Of a stretch of 64,000 nucleotides of DNA, positions 15,392-23,855 are shown in pieces (position 1 is the first letter of the stretch; the number at the start of each line of letters is the position of its first letter). A model generated the notes under the pieces. The model had not been told where the DNA came from, searched no databases, and worked only from the letters and a program-made list of their open reading frames with translations. The position numbers were made by a program, and so were the translations under genes. This stretch comes from Amycolatopsis sp. CA-128772. Its GTDB lineage: Bacteria > Actinomycetota > Actinomycetes > Mycobacteriales > Pseudonocardiaceae. The DNA is taken from positions 1-64,000 of the forward strand of contig NZ_PPHG01000082.1 in assembly GCF_002904295.1 (NCBI RefSeq), in the 5' to 3' direction.

Positions 15392-16419
15392 TGACCCAGG
15401 CCGAGACCACCGCGAAACCCCGCTACTCGGCGTTCCTCTGCGTCGTGACGGCGGGCCTGCTGGGCGCCCTCATCGGCGTCGCGCTCACCGCCACCGCCCC
15501 GGTCCCCGGCGTGGTGCAGCCCGGCGCGGTGGTCTCGGCCGGCATCCCGATCGTGCGGGTCCTGCTCGACCTCGCCGCGGTCACGACCATCGGGCTCGCC
15601 CTGCTGTCCGTGCTCGTCGGCTACGACCGGCCGAAGCTCACCGAGCCGGTCATGCGGCTGGCCCGCCCGGCCGGCGTCGCGGCCGCGCTCGTCTGGGCCA
15701 CCGCGGCGGTGGTCGCGCTGATCCTGCAGACCGCGGAGTTCAAGCCGGGCGCCTCGACGCTCTCGCCGTCCGACATCGGCCAGTACATCGCCGCCGTCGG
15801 CGCCGGGAAGGCGCTGGTCATCGTCGCCGCGCTCGCGCTCGTCCACGCCGGGCTCGGCGCGCTGGCGCTGCGCTTCGGCGAGAAGGTGCCCGCCGAGGTC
15901 CGGGTCGGGCTCGGCCTGTTCGCGCTGCTGCCGCTGCCGGTCACCGGGCACGCGTCGAACTGGAGCTACCACGACTACACGATGATCTCGATGGAGCTGC
16001 ACGTGATGAGCGCCGTCGCCTGGACCGGCGGCCTCGGCGCGATGACCGTGCTGCTGGTGGCGAACCGGACGCTGCTCGCGCACGCGCTGCCCCGGTTCTC
16101 GAAGCTCGCGACGCTCTGCCTGGTCATCTCCGCGGCCACCGGGGTGTTCAACGGCCTGGCGGAGATCTCCCTCAACCCGACCATCACCTTCTGGGCGGCG
16201 ATCTTCACCACGCCGTACGGGCAGCTGCTCATCCTGAAGACGGCGTGCACTGGCATCATCGCCCTCCTCGGCGCGAACGTCCGCTGGAGGCTGATGCCGC
16301 GGATCATCCGCCACGACCGCACGGCGCTCGCCGCCTGGGCGACGCTCGAGCTGACGGTCATGGGATTGGCGTTCGGCTTCGCCGTCGTGCTGACGCGGGC
16401 GCCGGTCGTCGCTTCCTGA
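15391..16419 (+). CDS. CopD family copper-import membrane protein
   Basis: A 342-residue polytopic membrane protein with about eight to nine helices. The second half carries the CopD domain, with conserved SNWSYHDYTMISMELHVMSAVAWTGGLGAM containing candidate copper-ligand His and Met residues. It overlaps the CopC stop (TGATG). CopC hands periplasmic copper to CopD, so the cluster is probably a copper-uptake or copper-delivery unit for cuproenzymes. Confidence 0.9.
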   Translation: MTQAETTAKPRYSAFLCVVTAGLLGALIGVALTATAPVPGVVQPGAVVSAGIPIVRVLLDLAAVTTIGLALLSVLVGYDRPKLTEPVMRLARPAGVAAALVWATAAVVALILQTAEFKPGASTLSPSDIGQYIAAVGAGKALVIVAALALVHAGLGALALRFGEKVPAEVRVGLGLFALLPLPVTGHASNWSYHDYTMISMELHVMSAVAWTGGLGAMTVLLVANRTLLAHALPRFSKLATLCLVISAATGVFNGLAEISLNPTITFWAAIFTTPYGQLLILKTACTGIIALLGANVRWRLMPRIIRHDRTALAAWATLELTVMGLAFGFAVVLTRAPVVAS

Positions 16420-16629
16420 CCGGCGTCCCCGCTGGTAGCGACCGGGATGCGTCACGGCGAGTAGCTGCAACTTGCGCATTGGACTAACGCGTAGACCATT
16501 GGGGGCGACCCGTCGGACCGAACTTTCTACCCTGAGCGGACCGCTTTTCGGATGCGACGAACGGTCATCTGCAGTCGGCGAATGCACGTGCAGCCTGTGG
16601 TTTCGATCACACCAAGTGACAGATGACGG

Positions 16630-17580
16630 TCAGCGGTAACGCGTCCACCGCGTGTCGGTCCGCGCGTTGCGGAAGTCGTCCAGGCGCCGGTACAGCTCCG
16701 GGCGCACCTGCGGCCGGCTGCGCAGGATCGGCAGCACGCTCGTGGTGAGCTTCAGCTCGCGGATGCCCCTCAGCACGGCGAACCCGGGCCAGGACGTCAC
16801 GTCGAAGCCGTAGGCCGCGGCGAACGTGCGGTAGCGCACCGGAGGGTCGCCGAACCGTTCGCGGCCGACCGCGAGCGGCGTCAGGTCCCATTCCGGCGGT
16901 CCCACGCACGACGAATCGAAGTCGCAGAGCACCGGCCCCTCCGGGCCCGGGATGACGTTGCCGGGGTACGCGTCGCCGTGGACCAGGCTCCTGGGCAGCG
17001 GAAACTCCAGCTCGGCCAGCTCGGCTTCGAGCTCGGCGCAGCGGTCGAGGAGGAACTCGCGGTCGGCGTCGTCCAGCTCCTCGGCGTCGGACACCCGGGC
17101 GCGGACCGCGGCGAACGGTGCCCATTCGGCGAGGTCCTCCGGCGCCGGCAAGGCGTGCACCCGGCGCAGCAGGCGGGCCAGGTCGGTGGACGTCGCCGGG
17201 CGGCCGATGCTCGGCACCTGGTGCCACACGGTCACCAGGTGCCCGCCGACCTCCAGGGGCTGCTCGACGTCGCCGAGGAGGCGGATCGCGGGGACGCCGT
17301 GGCGTTCGAAGTGCCGGGCCACCTGCACGACGGTGCCGACCCGGTGCCGCAGCTGCGTCGAGCCGACGATCCGGATCACGACCGGGGCCGTGACCAGGGC
17401 GTAGACCGCGTTGTTGGTGAACCTCAGCAACCGCGCGCCCGCCGGGTCGAGACCTAGCTGCGCGCAGGTTTCCGCCAGCACGCCACGCAGCTTCCCGGAG
17501 GTGAACCGGCCGTCCAAGACCGCGCCGGCCCTTTCGGCGTTATGCGGCGTAGAAAGCGTGGAGGCGGTCGGCGAGGTCAC
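16630..17580 (-). CDS. Aminoglycoside phosphotransferase-like (APH) kinase
   Basis: A 316-residue APH-fold protein. It has the catalytic VHGDAYPGNVI (Brenner motif with catalytic Asp and following Asn) and the metal-binding CDFDSSCVGPPEWDLTPLA. The N-lobe is seen in LLRFTNNAVYALV and PVVIRIVG. Substrates of such actinobacterial kinases are mostly unknown (aminoglycosides, choline-like compounds, macrolides). The GTG at 17580 overlaps the end of the upstream XRE-TPR gene by 41 bases, so translation may start at a later GTG; coupling to the regulator is likely either way. Confidence 0.8.
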   Translation of the reverse strand: MTSPTASTLSTPHNAERAGAVLDGRFTSGKLRGVLAETCAQLGLDPAGARLLRFTNNAVYALVTAPVVIRIVGSTQLRHRVGTVVQVARHFERHGVPAIRLLGDVEQPLEVGGHLVTVWHQVPSIGRPATSTDLARLLRRVHALPAPEDLAEWAPFAAVRARVSDAEELDDADREFLLDRCAELEAELAELEFPLPRSLVHGDAYPGNVIPGPEGPVLCDFDSSCVGPPEWDLTPLAVGRERFGDPPVRYRTFAAAYGFDVTSWPGFAVLRGIRELKLTTSVLPILRSRPQVRPELYRRLDDFRNARTDTRWTRYR

Positions 17581-18925
17581 GGGCGTCGGCGTTGTTGCGG
17601 CGGCGCTCGGCCTCCTCCTGCAGAGGCCGCATCCGGTCCTTGACCCGCTCGGACTTGATGCCCTCGGCGCAGTCGATGGCCTTGCCGCCGACCTTGGCGC
17701 CGTGGTCGAGGTCGCCGTCCAGCAGGTGGTTGGTGGCCAGCGCGCTCAGCATGAACGTCTTGGAGCGGGCCATCTCGTCGTCGTAGGACTCGACGGCCCG
17801 GTTCAGCGCGGGGATCGCGTACTTGGTGTGCTCGGCGTTCTTCTGCGCGAGGACCGTGTGGACGGTGCCCACCATGGCGTAGACGTCGGTCTCGGTGAAG
17901 AACTTCACCCACGACTCGGCCTCGGCCAGGTTGGCGCGCTCGAACTCGTCCTTGCTCCGGCCGAGCAGCTTCACCGCCTGCTCTTCGTTGCCCATCATCG
18001 CGTAGGCCCAGGCCTCGTTCGCGCAGAGCACGGAGACGGCCAGCTCGGAACCGCTTTCCTGGGCGGCGATCTGGCCCAGCTGGAACAGCTTCAGCGCGTC
18101 GTTCGGGGCGTCCTGGTGCAGGTAGACGCGGCCCATGCGGTAAAGCACGTTCGCCACCAACGGGTGATTTTCGCCCTGCTTGGCCAGGTCCAATGCGTTC
18201 GCGAAGTGGCCGCGGGCGGAGTCCATCAGCCCGGTGTCGAAGGAGGTCCAGCCGGCCAGCGAATGGAGGTCGGCGAGCGCCACGTACAGCCGGTTCTTGA
18301 CCATTTCGGTGCCGTGCGCCTCGAGCATCTGCTGACCCCAGGACAGCTGCGCCACCACGGCGTCGCGACAGAACCCGCCGCCGTACTGGTAGTCCAGCGC
18401 CCGGAGCGCCCGCGTCGCGGCTTCCACCTGGCGCACGTCGGTCATGCCGATGCGCCCGGGCGCCGGCGTCCTGGCCGGTCCGGCCGCCCACGTGCCCGAT
18501 TCCGGGCCGAACACCGCCGCCCCCATCGTGACCTGGGCGGCGTGCGCGAGGAACCTCCGTCGCTTCACGGACTCGTCCTCCTCAGCCTGCTGGCCGTCGG
18601 CGGAGCCGACGACCCGGATCGCCGTGGCCTCGTCGTAGGCGAGGCCCATGTACCCACGGGGGACGCCCAGGCCGTCGGCGATCCTCGTGAGCACGTCGTA
18701 GGCCATGACCTGGCGACCCTTGAGGATCTCCGACACCTCGGACTGGGATTGGCCGGTCATCGCGGCGATCTGGCGCTGCGAGACACCGTGCTTGCGCAGG
18801 AGCCGGTAGACGGCGCTGATCTCGCGCGACGCGAGAGCCGTTCTCATCTCCGGCTGCTCCCACGCGTCAGCGGGAACTGCGTGGCTCTGCCGGGCTTCGG
18901 CACTGCCACCGTTACTGGCGTCCAT
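17540..18925 (-). CDS. XRE family transcriptional regulator with TPR-like repeats
   Basis: A 461-residue protein. Residues about 25-90 form a helix-turn-helix of the XRE type (KHGVSQRQIAAMTGQSQSEVSEILKGRQVMAYDVLTRIADGLGVPRGYMGLAYDE). A short segment VKRRRFLAHAAQVTMGAAVFG follows, then about 300 residues of TPR-like helical repeats (LAKQGENHPLVANVLYRMGR, GSELAVSVLCANEAWAYAMMG). This architecture is common in actinomycetes and often controls development or secondary metabolism. It precedes the APH-like kinase with overlap. Confidence 0.83.
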   Translation of the reverse strand: MDASNGGSAEARQSHAVPADAWEQPEMRTALASREISAVYRLLRKHGVSQRQIAAMTGQSQSEVSEILKGRQVMAYDVLTRIADGLGVPRGYMGLAYDEATAIRVVGSADGQQAEEDESVKRRRFLAHAAQVTMGAAVFGPESGTWAAGPARTPAPGRIGMTDVRQVEAATRALRALDYQYGGGFCRDAVVAQLSWGQQMLEAHGTEMVKNRLYVALADLHSLAGWTSFDTGLMDSARGHFANALDLAKQGENHPLVANVLYRMGRVYLHQDAPNDALKLFQLGQIAAQESGSELAVSVLCANEAWAYAMMGNEEQAVKLLGRSKDEFERANLAEAESWVKFFTETDVYAMVGTVHTVLAQKNAEHTKYAIPALNRAVESYDDEMARSKTFMLSALATNHLLDGDLDHGAKVGGKAIDCAEGIKSERVKDRMRPLQEEAERRRNNADARDLADRLHAFYAA

Positions 18926-19060
18926 CGCGCCCCCTCCACTGTCCGGTCGGGCGTCTGTGAAACAGCGTAGGCAAACCTGCGGAACCGTGTGAACAGCCGA
19001 ACTGGTGCCCTGATCGGTCGGGGCGAAGTCCGTTGACCGCTTACCGTGGAACCGGCCCCA

Positions 19061-19109
19061 GTCACCGCTGTGACGCCGGTTTCACCTTCTATCGCACCCG
19101 GTTTCACCT
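19061..19109. promoter_or_regulatory. Repeats in the regulator's upstream region
   Basis: In the 357-base gap between the XRE-TPR gene (start 18925) and the gene at 19283 there is an inverted repeat GTCAC-CGCT-GTGAC (19061-19074). Two exact direct repeats CCGGTTTCACCT lie at 19076-19087 and 19098-19109, 22 bases apart, that is two helical turns. They look like tandem binding sites facing one side of the helix. Nothing else is recognisable in the gap. Confidence 0.4.
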
Positions 19110-19282
19110 CACTGTAGTTGTCAGATCTCCGTCACCGGCCGCACACCGGTAGCGATCACGGAGAGCTACGGAAACCGCAGCGTTGTGACAAGGCGATGTT
19201 GCAGAAGGCATCTTCGGAGACTTTCGACAGAGCGGAGAAGGGCGTGGAGTTCGTGGACTCGTTCGCAGGGGGACATGCCGGC

Positions 19283-19588
19283 ATGGCCACCCGCGCCGTG
19301 CGGCCGGCGGTCGCGACGGTCTCTCCCGTCTCCGCCGTCCGCCCCGTCACCCCCGCCGCCGCGGTGGACCCCCGCACCGCGAGCGTCCGCCACTACGAAG
19401 GCGGTCAGCTCGTCTGGCGCGTCCAGTGCGGCGACCTCATCAGCCGCGAGCGGGCGGTCACGGTGTTCGTCGAAGACAACCAGGTGGTACTGGTCTCGCC
19501 TCCCGGCGAGACCGCGCGGCTGACGTCCGGCCAGCTCGGACAGCTGCGCGCCGCGCTCAACGAAGCCGCCAAGATGGCGGAAAGGTGA
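19283..19588 (+). CDS. Small conserved hypothetical protein
   Basis: A protein of about 101 residues of unknown function. After an Ala/Val/Pro-rich N-terminal stretch comes a compact domain (VRHYEGGQLVWRVQCGDLISRERAVTVFVEDNQVVLVSPPGETARLTSGQLGQLRAALNEAAKMA) with beta-strand character followed by a helix. AGGGGGA lies nine bases before the ATG at 19283; an in-frame ATG at 19196 would give 130 residues but lacks a ribosome site. It is followed after 12 bases by the next small gene, so the two form an operon. Confidence 0.65.
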   Translation: MATRAVRPAVATVSPVSAVRPVTPAAAVDPRTASVRHYEGGQLVWRVQCGDLISRERAVTVFVEDNQVVLVSPPGETARLTSGQLGQLRAALNEAAKMAER

Positions 19589-19600
19589 CGGTGAGCTGAC

Positions 19601-20017
19601 ATGGATCAGGTACTCGGGCAGGTCCTCCGCAACGCGGTCTGGGAGCGCCTCGACATGCTGACCGACCTGGCGAACCGCGCCGACGCCCAGTCGCTCGTCT
19701 CGGTGGCGCGCTCCGAACTGCCCCGCTTGACGGAGGCGTGGCGCGCGATGCTGAAGATGCACGAGCCCGACGAGCGCGGCGACTGCCCGACCTGCTCGAC
19801 CCGGTGGCACCGCTGCAAGGCGCCGTGCTCGGTCTGGCAGGTCGCTCACGAGCACCTCGTGGCCGGCGGCCTCGCCCCGCAGCAACAGTCCGCGACGGAC
19901 AGCCGGCTGCAGGGCCGCCGCAAGAGCCCTGTCACGACCCACCCGGCGCCGCCCACCGCGGCCGAGACCACCGGTCGCCACGCGCTGGTGAATCCGCGCC
20001 GAGCGGTCACGGCCTGA
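19601..20017 (+). CDS. Small cysteine-rich hypothetical protein
   Basis: A 138-residue protein of unknown function. Residues 1-50 are helical (LRNAVWERLDMLTDLANRAD, VARSELPRLTEAWRAMLKMH). A compact motif CPTCSTRWHRCKAPCSVW follows, with four Cys and one His spaced like a small zinc-binding knuckle, then a disordered Pro/Thr-rich tail. Conserved companion genes of this type stand next to XRE regulators in related genomes, but no function can be assigned from sequence. Confidence 0.65.
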   Translation: MDQVLGQVLRNAVWERLDMLTDLANRADAQSLVSVARSELPRLTEAWRAMLKMHEPDERGDCPTCSTRWHRCKAPCSVWQVAHEHLVAGGLAPQQQSATDSRLQGRRKSPVTTHPAPPTAAETTGRHALVNPRRAVTA

Positions 20018-20347
20018 CCCCCTGACAGGCGAGCCGCGGCCGGCCGATCGCCCCATCGGACCCGCACCTGCACTCGCCTCGGCCGAGGACTGTTTCGCCC
20101 GCACCCCCGAGCAGCGCGAACCAGTCCTCGGCCACCGCCCCGGTCCCCGCCGCGATTAATCGAAAAAAATACGCGTTAGCCCTAGCCCAGGCCGTAATCG
20201 CAGGCTAGATTGATCATCGAAGACAGCGTGAGATCACGGGTCTGGTCCCGCTGTCACTCCGCCTCTGAGCGGCCCCCGAATTCCGCGGGCCGGTGCCGTT
20301 GCACTCCCCTCCCCCGACCGGCACCGGCCCGCGGTTCCACGTCCGCT
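20018..20347. other. Convergent intergenic region without a gene
   Basis: Between the converging genes ending at 20017 and 20427 no coding sequence is supported. The stretch holds a palindrome CGATTAATCG (20153-20162) followed by seven A residues and a small CTAGCC/GGCTAG pair (20182-20187/20203-20208). These are locally AT-rich against the background and could act as a transcription end for the plus-strand genes. The remainder, 20348-20422, is a repeat hairpin listed separately. Confidence 0.4.
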
Positions 20348-20422
20348 CCAATGTGGCGTTGGGTGCGTCAGATGCACCCAATGTGGCGTTCGGTGCGTCA
20401 GATGCACCGAACGCCACATTGG
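20348..20422. repeat. 30-base tandem repeat ending in a 19-base-pair hairpin
   Basis: Bases 20348-20377 and 20378-20407 are two direct copies of a 30-base unit differing at one position. The second unit and the following bases fold into a perfect stem: 20378-20396 pairs with 20404-20422 around the loop GTCAGAT. The first unit can form its own stem, TTGGGTGC with GCACCCAA, around the same GTCAGAT loop. The one base that differs is matched by its pairing partner in each hairpin. It lies 5 bases past the stop of the MFS gene on the minus strand and probably terminates it. Confidence 0.75.
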
Positions 20423-20426
20423 GGCG

Positions 20427-21686
20427 CTAGCGAACCGCCTTCACGCGCAGCACGAGCACCGCGGCCAGCAGCGTCGCGACCGCCGAAGCCGCGAAGAGGC
20501 CGGAGTAGCCGCCGAGGTAGGCGAGCACCAGTGGCGTCACCAGCGGGGCGACCACCTGCGGCAGCGAGTTCGCGATGTTGATGATCCCGAAGTCCTTGGC
20601 CCGGTTCTGCGCCGCCGGGAGCACCTGCGTCAGCATCGCCAGGGCCACCGCCATGTACGCCCCGAACCCGACGCCGAGCAGCGGCGACGCGGCGAGCGCC
20701 ACCGGCCAGCTCTGCCAGCGGACGAGCAACAAAGCGGCCAGTGCCATCACGCCGGACGCCGCGAGGACGTACGGCTTGCGCCGTCCGGTCTTGTCGGAGA
20801 GGTGCCCGGCGAGCACCGCGCCGGCGACGAGCGCGACGCCGTACAGGCCCATCATGATCAGCAGGCCGTTTTCCGGGTCGGGGTAGTGCACCGCGTCCTG
20901 GAGGAAGAACAGCAGGTAGAGCGTCCCGAACGCGTTGCCGAGGTTGATCATGAAGTGGCAGCTCCACGCCCACGCGAAGTCGGGGTGCTTCCGGGGCGAA
21001 ACCCAGAAGTCGCGGAGCACCCGGCGCAGCGACCACGGCGGGCGGAACTCCAGCGGCAACCGCGCGTCCGGCGTCCGGAGGACGAAGAACGCGGCACCGA
21101 TCACCACGATCCCGGCGCAGACCGAGTAGGCCGGCGGCAGCCCGGCGATGCCGAGCACGACGACCACCACGACCGCGCCCAGCACCGTGCCGAGCATCTG
21201 CGCGATGCCGACCAGACCGCCGACCACCGCCAGCTGCTGGACCGGCACCCGGTCGGGCAGCGCGGCCATGAGCGCGGCGAGCATGCCGTTGAGGCCGCCC
21301 TGCACCAGGCACCAGCCGACGATCATCACGGCGACCGTCGGCGCGAAGGCCAGCACCACGAGCCCGGCGGCGGCGACGAGCGCGCCGCCGACGGTCCACG
21401 GGTGCCGCCGGCCGAACCGGCCGCAGGTCCGGTCGGACAGCAGCCCGATCGCGGGGTTGGCCACCAGCGCCACCGCGGCGCCGAAACCCATCACCAACCC
21501 GAGGACGGTTTCCTTGTTCACCTGGTCGAGCAGCTCGGCCTGCTTGGGCAGCAGCACCTGGATCGGCGCGTAGACACCCAGCCAGAGCGCGATGTTCGCG
21601 AAGAACAGCAGGCTCATCCAGCCGGGCCGCACCCGCACGACGGGTTCGGCGAGCGCCTCCGGGATGGCCTGGGTCGCTTCACTCAT
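20427..21686 (-). CDS. MFS transporter, probably sugar or beta-glucoside uptake
   Basis: A 419-residue major facilitator with about 12 membrane helices. Features include PAIGLLSDRTCGRFGRRHPW, the MFS loop 2-3 signature with RxGRR as in the GPH and related sugar-porter groups, and its counterpart AGHLSDKTGRRKPYV after helix 8. Its start overlaps the end of the GH1 beta-glucosidase gene by 8 bases, so it probably imports a beta-glucoside such as cellobiose for that enzyme. The substrate is inferred from context. Confidence 0.87.
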   Translation of the reverse strand: MSEATQAIPEALAEPVVRVRPGWMSLLFFANIALWLGVYAPIQVLLPKQAELLDQVNKETVLGLVMGFGAAVALVANPAIGLLSDRTCGRFGRRHPWTVGGALVAAAGLVVLAFAPTVAVMIVGWCLVQGGLNGMLAALMAALPDRVPVQQLAVVGGLVGIAQMLGTVLGAVVVVVVLGIAGLPPAYSVCAGIVVIGAAFFVLRTPDARLPLEFRPPWSLRRVLRDFWVSPRKHPDFAWAWSCHFMINLGNAFGTLYLLFFLQDAVHYPDPENGLLIMMGLYGVALVAGAVLAGHLSDKTGRRKPYVLAASGVMALAALLLVRWQSWPVALAASPLLGVGFGAYMAVALAMLTQVLPAAQNRAKDFGIINIANSLPQVVAPLVTPLVLAYLGGYSGLFAASAVATLLAAVLVLRVKAVR

Positions 21687-22995
21687 TCCGCACCAGCTTC
21701 CGGTACCAGTGGAACGAGTCCTTCGGCGTCCGCCGCAGGCTCTCGTAGTCGACGTGCACCAGGCCGAAGCGCGGCGCGTAACCCTTGGACCATTCGAAAT
21801 TGTCCATCAGGGACCAGCAGAAGTAGCCGCGGACGTCGACCCCGGCGTCCATCGCCTCGCGCAGCGCGACGAGGTGGCTGTGCAGGAAGTCGATCCGCTC
21901 GGGGTCGTGCACCCCGCCGTCTTCGGCGACTTCGTCGGCGAAGCTGCAGCCGTTCTCGGTGATCTGGATCGGCGGCAGCCGGTCGCGGTAGCGGTGGTGG
22001 AAGTCGAGCAGCAGCTCGCGCAGGGCGTGCGGGACGATCGGCGAAGCGTTCGTCGTCATCGGGTAGCCCTCGATGTCGCGCAGCTCGAAGGGCAGCGGGT
22101 TGCCCGGCCCGGGTTGCGCGACACCTTGCGGCTCGTAGTAGTTGACGCCGTAGAAGTCGAGCGGCTGCGCGATCGTCGGCAGGTCGTCGGCGAACCCGGC
22201 GGGGAGGTGTTCGTGGAGCTGTTCGGGGTAGGTGCCGAGCAGCATGGGGTCGGCGTAGAGCCGGTTGAGCAGGGCGTCCAGGTATTTCGCCGCGTCCTGG
22301 GCGTCGTCGTCCGCGGGCCAGATGGGCGAGTGGTTGTTGGCGGTGCCGATGTTCGTCGCCCCGGCCGCGCGCAGGGCCTGGACGGCGAGGCCGTGCGCGA
22401 GGTTCTGGTGGTGCGCGGTCGGGATGGCGTCGAGCAGGAGCGTCTGGCCGGGCGCGTACTCGCCGATGCCGTAGCCGAAGATCGACATGACCATGGGCTC
22501 GTTGAGCGGAATCCACAGTTTCACCCGATCGGCGAAGCGCTCTCCGAGGATCTGGGCGTACTCCGCGAAGCGCTCAGCGGTAGCCCGGGAGAGCCAGCCG
22601 CCCTCGTCTTCGACGGCTTGCGGGGTGTCCCAGTGGTAGAGCGTGACGGCGGGAGCGATGCCGGCTTCGCAAACGGCGTCGATGAGCTTGTCGTAGAAGC
22701 CGAGCCCTTCGGGGTTCGGCGCGCCCTTGCCGGTGGGCTGGATGCGGGGCCAGGCGATGGACATCCGGTAGGCGCCGACACCGAGCTCGGCCATCAGCGC
22801 GATGTCTTCGGGGTAGCGGTGGTAGTGGTCGGCGGCTACGTTGGCTTGTTCACCGCGGGCGATCTTGCCTTCGGTCGCGGTGAACGTGTCCCAGATGGAC
22901 GGTCCGCGCCCACCTTCGCTGGTGGCGCCTTCGATCTGGAACGCGGATGTCGAGACACCCCAGAGGAAGTCGGGCGGGAAGATCGGGTTCTGCAC
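21679..22995 (-). CDS. GH1 family beta-glucosidase
   Basis: A 438-residue glycoside hydrolase family 1 enzyme that hydrolyses beta-glucosides by a retaining mechanism. The N-terminal signature is FLWGVSTSAFQIEGATSEGGRGPSIWDTF. The acid/base is Glu166 in PLNEPMV and the nucleophile is Glu347 in QITENGC. FYGVNYYEP and GYFCWSLMDNFEWSKGYAPRFGLVHVD are the conserved aglycone and sugar-binding segments. No signal peptide, so it acts in the cytoplasm on imported sugars. It heads the two-gene operon with the MFS transporter and faces a TetR regulator. Confidence 0.95.
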   Translation of the reverse strand: MQNPIFPPDFLWGVSTSAFQIEGATSEGGRGPSIWDTFTATEGKIARGEQANVAADHYHRYPEDIALMAELGVGAYRMSIAWPRIQPTGKGAPNPEGLGFYDKLIDAVCEAGIAPAVTLYHWDTPQAVEDEGGWLSRATAERFAEYAQILGERFADRVKLWIPLNEPMVMSIFGYGIGEYAPGQTLLLDAIPTAHHQNLAHGLAVQALRAAGATNIGTANNHSPIWPADDDAQDAAKYLDALLNRLYADPMLLGTYPEQLHEHLPAGFADDLPTIAQPLDFYGVNYYEPQGVAQPGPGNPLPFELRDIEGYPMTTNASPIVPHALRELLLDFHHRYRDRLPPIQITENGCSFADEVAEDGGVHDPERIDFLHSHLVALREAMDAGVDVRGYFCWSLMDNFEWSKGYAPRFGLVHVDYESLRRTPKDSFHWYRKLVRNE

Positions 22996-23020
22996 CGGCT
23001 GCTGACCCCTTCGTCAGGCC

Positions 23021-23047
23021 ACCCGTACGGGTGAACATGAAAAGTTC
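23021..23047. promoter_or_regulatory. Palindromes in the bgl/tetR divergent promoter
   Basis: ACCCGTACGGGT at 23021-23032 is a perfect 12-base palindrome, followed directly by GAAC-ATGAAAA-GTTC (23033-23047). A TATACT box lies at 23051-23056. The block is 25-50 bases upstream of the beta-glucosidase start and is the likely operator of the divergent TetR protein; binding is inferred from position. Confidence 0.45.
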
Positions 23048-23125
23048 TCATATACTAGGTCTTCACTCGTCCGTGGGGAAGCCCGTCGGCACGATAAAGT
23101 CGCAGATCAGACGAGGAGGAGCGCC

Positions 23126-23773
23126 GTGTCCGACATCCAGGCCGCGAAGGTGCCGGCGGAAGCCACCCCCTTACGCCGCCAGCCGGTCCAGCAGCGAAGC
23201 GCGAAGAGGGTCGAGCAGATGCTCGACGCGAGCGCGGCGTTGATCGACGAGCTCGGTTACGACGCGCTGACGACGACGCTGATCGCGAAGCGAGCCGGGG
23301 TCGCCGTGGGTTCGCTGTACCAGTTCTTCCCGGACAAGCGAGCGGTGGTGCAAGCGCTTACGGCTCGCAATCTGGAGCGCTTCGTGGGCGCGGTGAACGA
23401 GCGCCTGAAGCAGCTGGGCCCGGAGCACTGGTGGGACATCGTGGACTCGATCCTCGACATTTACCTGGAGATGCACCGAACGGTCCCGGGCTTCTCGAAG
23501 GTCCACTTCGGCGACATCATCGACCGCCAGCTGCTCGATGAGACGCGCGACAACAACGCGGTGATCGTGGACTCGCTGACGGATCTGGTGTCGACGCAGG
23601 TGGATCGGCCGGTGGAGGACCTGCGGTTCGCGATCGGGATCGCCAACGAGGTCGCGGACGCGCTGCTGAAGCTGGCTTTCCGGAAGGAGCCCAGCGGGGA
23701 CGAGAAGATCGTCGCTGAGGCGAAGTACGTGGTGAAGGGGTATCTGGCGGCTCGGTTCGGGGAGCAGTCCTAG
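23126..23773 (+). CDS. TetR/AcrR family regulator
   Basis: A 215-residue TetR-type repressor. The N-terminal helix-turn-helix spans about residues 22-75: RSAKRVEQMLDASAALIDELGYDALTTTLIAKRAGVAVGSLYQFFPDKRAVVQAL. The ligand domain is helical (EHWWDIVDSILDIYLEMHRTVPGF). Start is GTG at 23126 with GAGGAGGAG upstream. Divergent placement suggests control of the beta-glucosidase/MFS operon, which would be unusual since such operons are more often under LacI control; that link is inference. Confidence 0.88.
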   Translation: MSDIQAAKVPAEATPLRRQPVQQRSAKRVEQMLDASAALIDELGYDALTTTLIAKRAGVAVGSLYQFFPDKRAVVQALTARNLERFVGAVNERLKQLGPEHWWDIVDSILDIYLEMHRTVPGFSKVHFGDIIDRQLLDETRDNNAVIVDSLTDLVSTQVDRPVEDLRFAIGIANEVADALLKLAFRKEPSGDEKIVAEAKYVVKGYLAARFGEQS

Positions 23774-23855
23774 CTGTTGCGGGCATGACGTTGGTGCCGC
23801 GGACGAGGGCCTGAGTCCAGGGACGGGTCTTTCGGCGGCAGGATGAGAAGGGCGA

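Noticed and set aside
20214..20419. Short peptides encoded by the 30-base repeat
   Set aside because: They arise from the hairpin repeat itself, in several frames at once, without ribosome sites.
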